Positions 60,853 to 64,000 of a DNA stretch of 64,000 nucleotides are shown piece after piece. A program made the translations under genes and the position numbers. The notes under the pieces are model-generated. The model was not told where the DNA came from, made no database searches, and saw nothing but the letters and a program-made list of their open reading frames with translations. Where the stretch lies: positions 1-64,000 of the forward strand of contig JARLJS010000208.1 in assembly GCA_031291075.1 (NCBI GenBank). The letters run 5' to 3'. This DNA comes from Nevskia sp. (GTDB lineage: Bacteria; Pseudomonadota; Gammaproteobacteria; Nevskiales; Nevskiaceae). How positions within the stretch are numbered: position 1 is the first letter of the stretch; each line of letters opens with the position of its first letter.

Positions 60853-62778
60853 ATGACGGGCATTTTTGCAACCTTCAAGACGCAGTACCTGCAGTCGCGC
60901 GACGAAGAGATGTCCCTTGAGGACTATCTGAACCTCTGCAAGCGCGACCCGCTGGCCTACGCTTCGGCCGCTGAGCGCATGCTGGCCGCCATCGGCGAAC
61001 CCGAGCTGGTGGACACGCGCAACGATCAGCGCCTGTCGCGCATCTTTTCCAACCGCACCATCCGGCGCTATCCGGCATTCCGCGAGTTCTACGGCATGGA
61101 GGACGTGATCGCCCAGATCGTCGCGTTCTTCAAGCACGCCGCGCAGGGGCTGGAGGAGCGCAAGCAGGTGCTCTACCTGCTGGGGCCGGTGGGCGGCGGC
61201 AAGTCGTCCATTGCCGAGCGCCTGAAGGCGCTGATGGAGAGTTACCCGATCTATGCCCTGAAAGGTTCTCCGGTCAACGAATCCCCGCTGGGCCTGTTTT
61301 CGCCGGAGCGCGACGCCGCCACGCTGGAAAGCGAGTACGGCATCCCGAGCCGCTACCTCACCGGCATTTCCTCGCCCTGGGCGATCAAGCGCCTGGCCGA
61401 GTTCGAAGGCGACATCAGCCGTTTCCGCGTGGTGCGGGTGCAACCTTCGGTGCTGCGCCAGGTGGCCATCGCCAAGACCGAGCCCGGCGACGAGAACAAC
61501 CAGGATATCTCGACCCTGGTCGGCAAGATCGACATCCGCAAGCTGGAGACCTATTCGCAGGACGACCCGGACGCCTATTCGTACAGCGGCGGCCTGTGCC
61601 TGGCCAACCAGGGCCTGCTCGAGTTCGTGGAGATGTTCAAGGCCCCGATCAAGATGCTGCACCCCTTGCTCACCGCCACCCAGGAAGGCAACTTCAAGGG
61701 CACCGAGGGATTTTCCGCCATCCCGTTCCAGGGCATCATCCTGGCGCACTCCAACGAGAGCGAGTGGCAGACCTTCCGCAACAACCGCCACAACGAGGCG
61801 TTCCTGGACCGCGTTTACATCGTCAAGGTGCCGTACTGCCTGCAGGTGTCGGAAGAGGTCAAGATTTACAACAAGCTGCTCAAGCACAGCTCGCTGTCCG
61901 GCGCCAGGTGCGCGCCGGGCACCCTGGACATGATGGCGCAGTTCTCGGTGCTGACGCGCCTGAAGGATCCGGAGAATTCCAGCATCTACTCCAAGATGCG
62001 GGTCTACGACGGCGAGACGCTGAAGGATACCGATCCCGCCGCCAAATCCTACCAGGAGTACCGCGACTACGCCGGCATCGACGAGGGCATGACCGGCTCG
62101 TCGACCCGCTTCGCCTACAAGGTGCTGTCGTCGGTGTTCAACTACGACCAGACCGAGGTGGCGGCCAATCCGGTGCACCTGATGTACGTTCTGGAGCAGC
62201 GCATCCTGCGCGAGCAGTTGCCGGAGGAGACCCAGCGCCGCTTCCTGGAGTTCATCAAGGGCTGGCTGGCGCCGCGCTACGCCGAGTTCATCGGCAAGGA
62301 AATCCAGACCGCCTACCTGGAGTCGTACTCCGAGTACGGCCAGAACATCTTCGACCGCTATGTGACGTTCGCCGACTACTGGATCCAGGACGAGGATTTC
62401 CGCGACCCGGAGACCGGCGAGAGCTTCGACCGCTCAGCGCTCAACTCCGAGCTGGAGAAGATCGAGAAGCCGGCCGGCATCGCCAATCCGAAGGACTTCC
62501 GCAACGAGATCGTCAACTTCGTGCTGCGCGCCCGCGCCCAGCACGGCGGCAAGAACCCGCGCTGGACCAGCTACGAGAAGCTGCGCGAGGTGATCGAGAA
62601 GAAGATGTTCTCGAGCACCGAGGAGCTGCTGCCGGTGATCTCGTTCAATGCCAAGGCCTCGGTCGAGGACAAGCAGAAGCACGAGAACTTCGTCAGCCGC
62701 ATGGTGGAAAAGGGTTATACGGAGAAGCAGGTGCGCCTGCTGTCCGAGTGGTACCTGCGGGTGCGCAAGTCCGCGTAA
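60853..62778 (+). CDS. prkA: PrkA-family serine protein kinase (YeaG)
   Basis: 641 residues from the ATG at 60853, which has GGAG eight bases upstream and gives the family start (TGIFATFKTQYLQSRDEEMS). An AAA+-like domain carries Walker A GPVGGGKS (111-118); other conserved blocks are KTEPGDENNQDIS, NEAFLDRVYIVKVPY and the PrkA C-terminal domain (ELEKIEKPAGIANPKDFRNE). The family is linked to stress and stationary-phase metabolism; in E. coli YeaG acts with YeaH during nitrogen starvation. yeaH follows 27 bases later. Confidence 0.96.
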   Translation: MTGIFATFKTQYLQSRDEEMSLEDYLNLCKRDPLAYASAAERMLAAIGEPELVDTRNDQRLSRIFSNRTIRRYPAFREFYGMEDVIAQIVAFFKHAAQGLEERKQVLYLLGPVGGGKSSIAERLKALMESYPIYALKGSPVNESPLGLFSPERDAATLESEYGIPSRYLTGISSPWAIKRLAEFEGDISRFRVVRVQPSVLRQVAIAKTEPGDENNQDISTLVGKIDIRKLETYSQDDPDAYSYSGGLCLANQGLLEFVEMFKAPIKMLHPLLTATQEGNFKGTEGFSAIPFQGIILAHSNESEWQTFRNNRHNEAFLDRVYIVKVPYCLQVSEEVKIYNKLLKHSSLSGARCAPGTLDMMAQFSVLTRLKDPENSSIYSKMRVYDGETLKDTDPAAKSYQEYRDYAGIDEGMTGSSTRFAYKVLSSVFNYDQTEVAANPVHLMYVLEQRILREQLPEETQRRFLEFIKGWLAPRYAEFIGKEIQTAYLESYSEYGQNIFDRYVTFADYWIQDEDFRDPETGESFDRSALNSELEKIEKPAGIANPKDFRNEIVNFVLRARAQHGGKNPRWTSYEKLREVIEKKMFSSTEELLPVISFNAKASVEDKQKHENFVSRMVEKGYTEKQVRLLSEWYLRVRKSA

Positions 62779-62805
62779 CCGCGCCGTAAAGGAGGTTCCT
62801 GCTCC

Positions 62806-64000
62806 ATGTCGATCATCATTGACCGTCGCCTCAACGACCGCAACAAGAACGCGGTCAACCGCCAGCGCTTCCTGCGCCGCTACAAGGAGCAGATCCGCAA
62901 GTCGGTGGGCGACCTCGTAGCGCGCCGGTCCATCACCGACATGGAGCAGGGCGGCGACGTCAACATCCCGATCAAGGATATCTCCGAGCCCAGCTTCCAC
63001 CATGGCAGCGGCGGCGACCGCGAGTACGTCAACCCCGGCAACCGCCGCTTCAACACCGGCGACAAGATCCCGCGTCCGTCCGGCGGCGCCGGCCAGGGCC
63101 AGGGTAACGAGGGCGGCGAGGGCGGCGACAGCGAGGACAGCTTCACCTTCGCGCTGTCGCGCGAGGAGTTCATGAGCCTGTTCTTCGACGACCTGGAGCT
63201 GCCGCACCTGATCCGCAATACCCTCGGCGAGGTGCGCGACTTCAAGTGGCGCCGGGCCGGCTACACCCAGACCGGCGTGCCCGCCAACCTGTCGGTGGCG
63301 CGCTCGCTGCGCAACGCCATGGCGCGGCGCATCGCCCTCGGCGCGCCGCTCAAGCGGCAGATACTCGAACTGCAGGCGGCCGAGGCGGCGGAAGAGGAGA
63401 TCGAGGCCGTGCGGCGGCGCATCGAGCGCATTCCGTTCGTCGACGAGATCGACCTGCGCTACCGCCACCGGGTCAAGGAGCCGCAGCCGATCTCGCGGGC
63501 GGTGATGTTCTGCCTGATGGACGTGTCCGCCTCCATGACGGAGGACAAGAAGGACCTGGCCAAGCGCTTCTTCACGCTGCTATACCTGTTCCTCACCCGC
63601 AAGTACGAGAAGGTGGACCTGGTCTTCATCCGCCATACCGACGACGCCGAGGAAGTGGACGAGGACACCTTCTTCCACGACACCCGCTCCGGCGGCACGG
63701 TGGTGCTGTCGGCGCTCAAGCTGATGCACGAGGTCATGAGCGCGCGCTACCCGAGCGACACCTGGAACATCTATGGCGCGCAGGTTTCGGACGGCGACGC
63801 CTTCGGCGCCGATCCCGAGAAGAGCCGCAGCTGCCTGGTTGAGCAGCTGCTGCCGCAGCTGCGCTACTTCGCCTACATCGAGGTGCCCGACCACGAGCAC
63901 CGCGCCAGCCCGCTGGCCCACGCCTACCAGCGCATCGGCAGCGACCGCTTCGCCATGAAGAGCGTGACCTCGCGCGGCGATGTGTATCCGGTGTTGCGGG
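62806..64000 (+). CDS. yeaH: YeaH/YhbH family protein (cut by window end)
   Basis: 398 codons visible, open at the right edge; the complete family protein has about 425. The start ATG is preceded by a perfect AAGGAGGT. Seen: the N-terminal IIIDRRLNDRNKNAVNRQRF, an acidic Gly/Glu-rich linker (NEGGEGGDSEDS), and a von Willebrand factor A-like domain with MFCLMDVSASMTEDKKDLAKR, including a D-x-S-x-S metal site. It is thought to work with the PrkA kinase encoded just upstream; its biochemical role is not established. A SpoVR gene commonly follows this pair and may lie beyond the window. Confidence 0.95.
   Translation, partial: MSIIIDRRLNDRNKNAVNRQRFLRRYKEQIRKSVGDLVARRSITDMEQGGDVNIPIKDISEPSFHHGSGGDREYVNPGNRRFNTGDKIPRPSGGAGQGQGNEGGEGGDSEDSFTFALSREEFMSLFFDDLELPHLIRNTLGEVRDFKWRRAGYTQTGVPANLSVARSLRNAMARRIALGAPLKRQILELQAAEAAEEEIEAVRRRIERIPFVDEIDLRYRHRVKEPQPISRAVMFCLMDVSASMTEDKKDLAKRFFTLLYLFLTRKYEKVDLVFIRHTDDAEEVDEDTFFHDTRSGGTVVLSALKLMHEVMSARYPSDTWNIYGAQVSDGDAFGADPEKSRSCLVEQLLPQLRYFAYIEVPDHEHRASPLAHAYQRIGSDRFAMKSVTSRGDVYPVLR

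Overview
The window looks like chromosomal DNA of a GC-rich gammaproteobacterium. Direct clues are a release-factor-2 gene with the CTT-TGA-C frameshift site followed by lysS, a prkA-yeaH pair, uvrB, a tRNA-Val(GAC) nearly identical in plan to the enterobacterial one, and an intact six-gene hydrogenase-4-like membrane complex. The mix of DUF1302, DUF1615, FecR, YeiH and phospholipase C proteins would suit Lysobacterales/Xanthomonadales or Nevskiales; that placement is inference.

Layout. 0-9.9 kb: tail of a heavy-metal RND pump, a DUF1302 outer-membrane protein, a seven-repeat FG-GAP propeller, a YeiH transporter whose divergent LysR regulator is a deletion pseudogene, a small periplasmic protein, a FecR-domain protein and a metallophosphatase. 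9.9-18.9 kb: a DUF1615 lipoprotein, then about 7.5 kb of secreted phosphoesterase, di-haem peroxidase, two paralogous lipoproteins, a prolyl-4-hydroxylase-type enzyme and a higBA toxin-antitoxin pair. This stretch lies between a decayed tRNA-Val copy and the intact tRNA-Val. 18.9-24.1 kb: uvrB, an aminotransferase, tRNA-Asn, then a small accessory patch with a membrane protein, a frameshifted conjugative TraF peptidase remnant and an 11-12 bp phased TGCA array. 24.1-29.2 kb: a NarL-type two-component pair, then a lone receiver, a triple-PAS soluble chemoreceptor and CheW. 29.4-31.1 kb: two secreted proteins of unknown role. 31.2-39.1 kb: an unusual metabolic or envelope-decoration locus. 39.4-43.6 kb: PH-like membrane protein, PAS histidine kinase, CRP/FNR regulator and LysR regulator. 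43.6-50.9 kb: the hyf-like operon hyfBCEFGI. 50.9-57 kb: RHH-GNAT pair, lipase-like hydrolase, lipoprotein, phospholipase C and an OmpA protein. 57.2-64 kb: prfB-lysS, a long unexplained leader, prkA and yeaH (cut by the window end).

The best candidate for an undescribed system is 31.2-39.1 kb. It joins TPP-dependent E1 alpha and beta subunits to a stand-alone lipoyl carrier that has its lysine, a second lipoyl-like protein that has lost it, three related SGNH-type proteins, a family-2 glycosyltransferase and a transglutaminase-like protein. There is no E2 catalytic domain and no E3. I infer that an acyl group made by E1 on the lipoyl arm is handed to a glycan or other acceptor instead of to CoA.

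The hyf-like complex is also notable: all four nickel-ligand cysteines of its large subunit are replaced (S217, S220, S507, G510), so it belongs with the energy-converting hydrogenase-related (Ehr) complexes and not with true hydrogenases.
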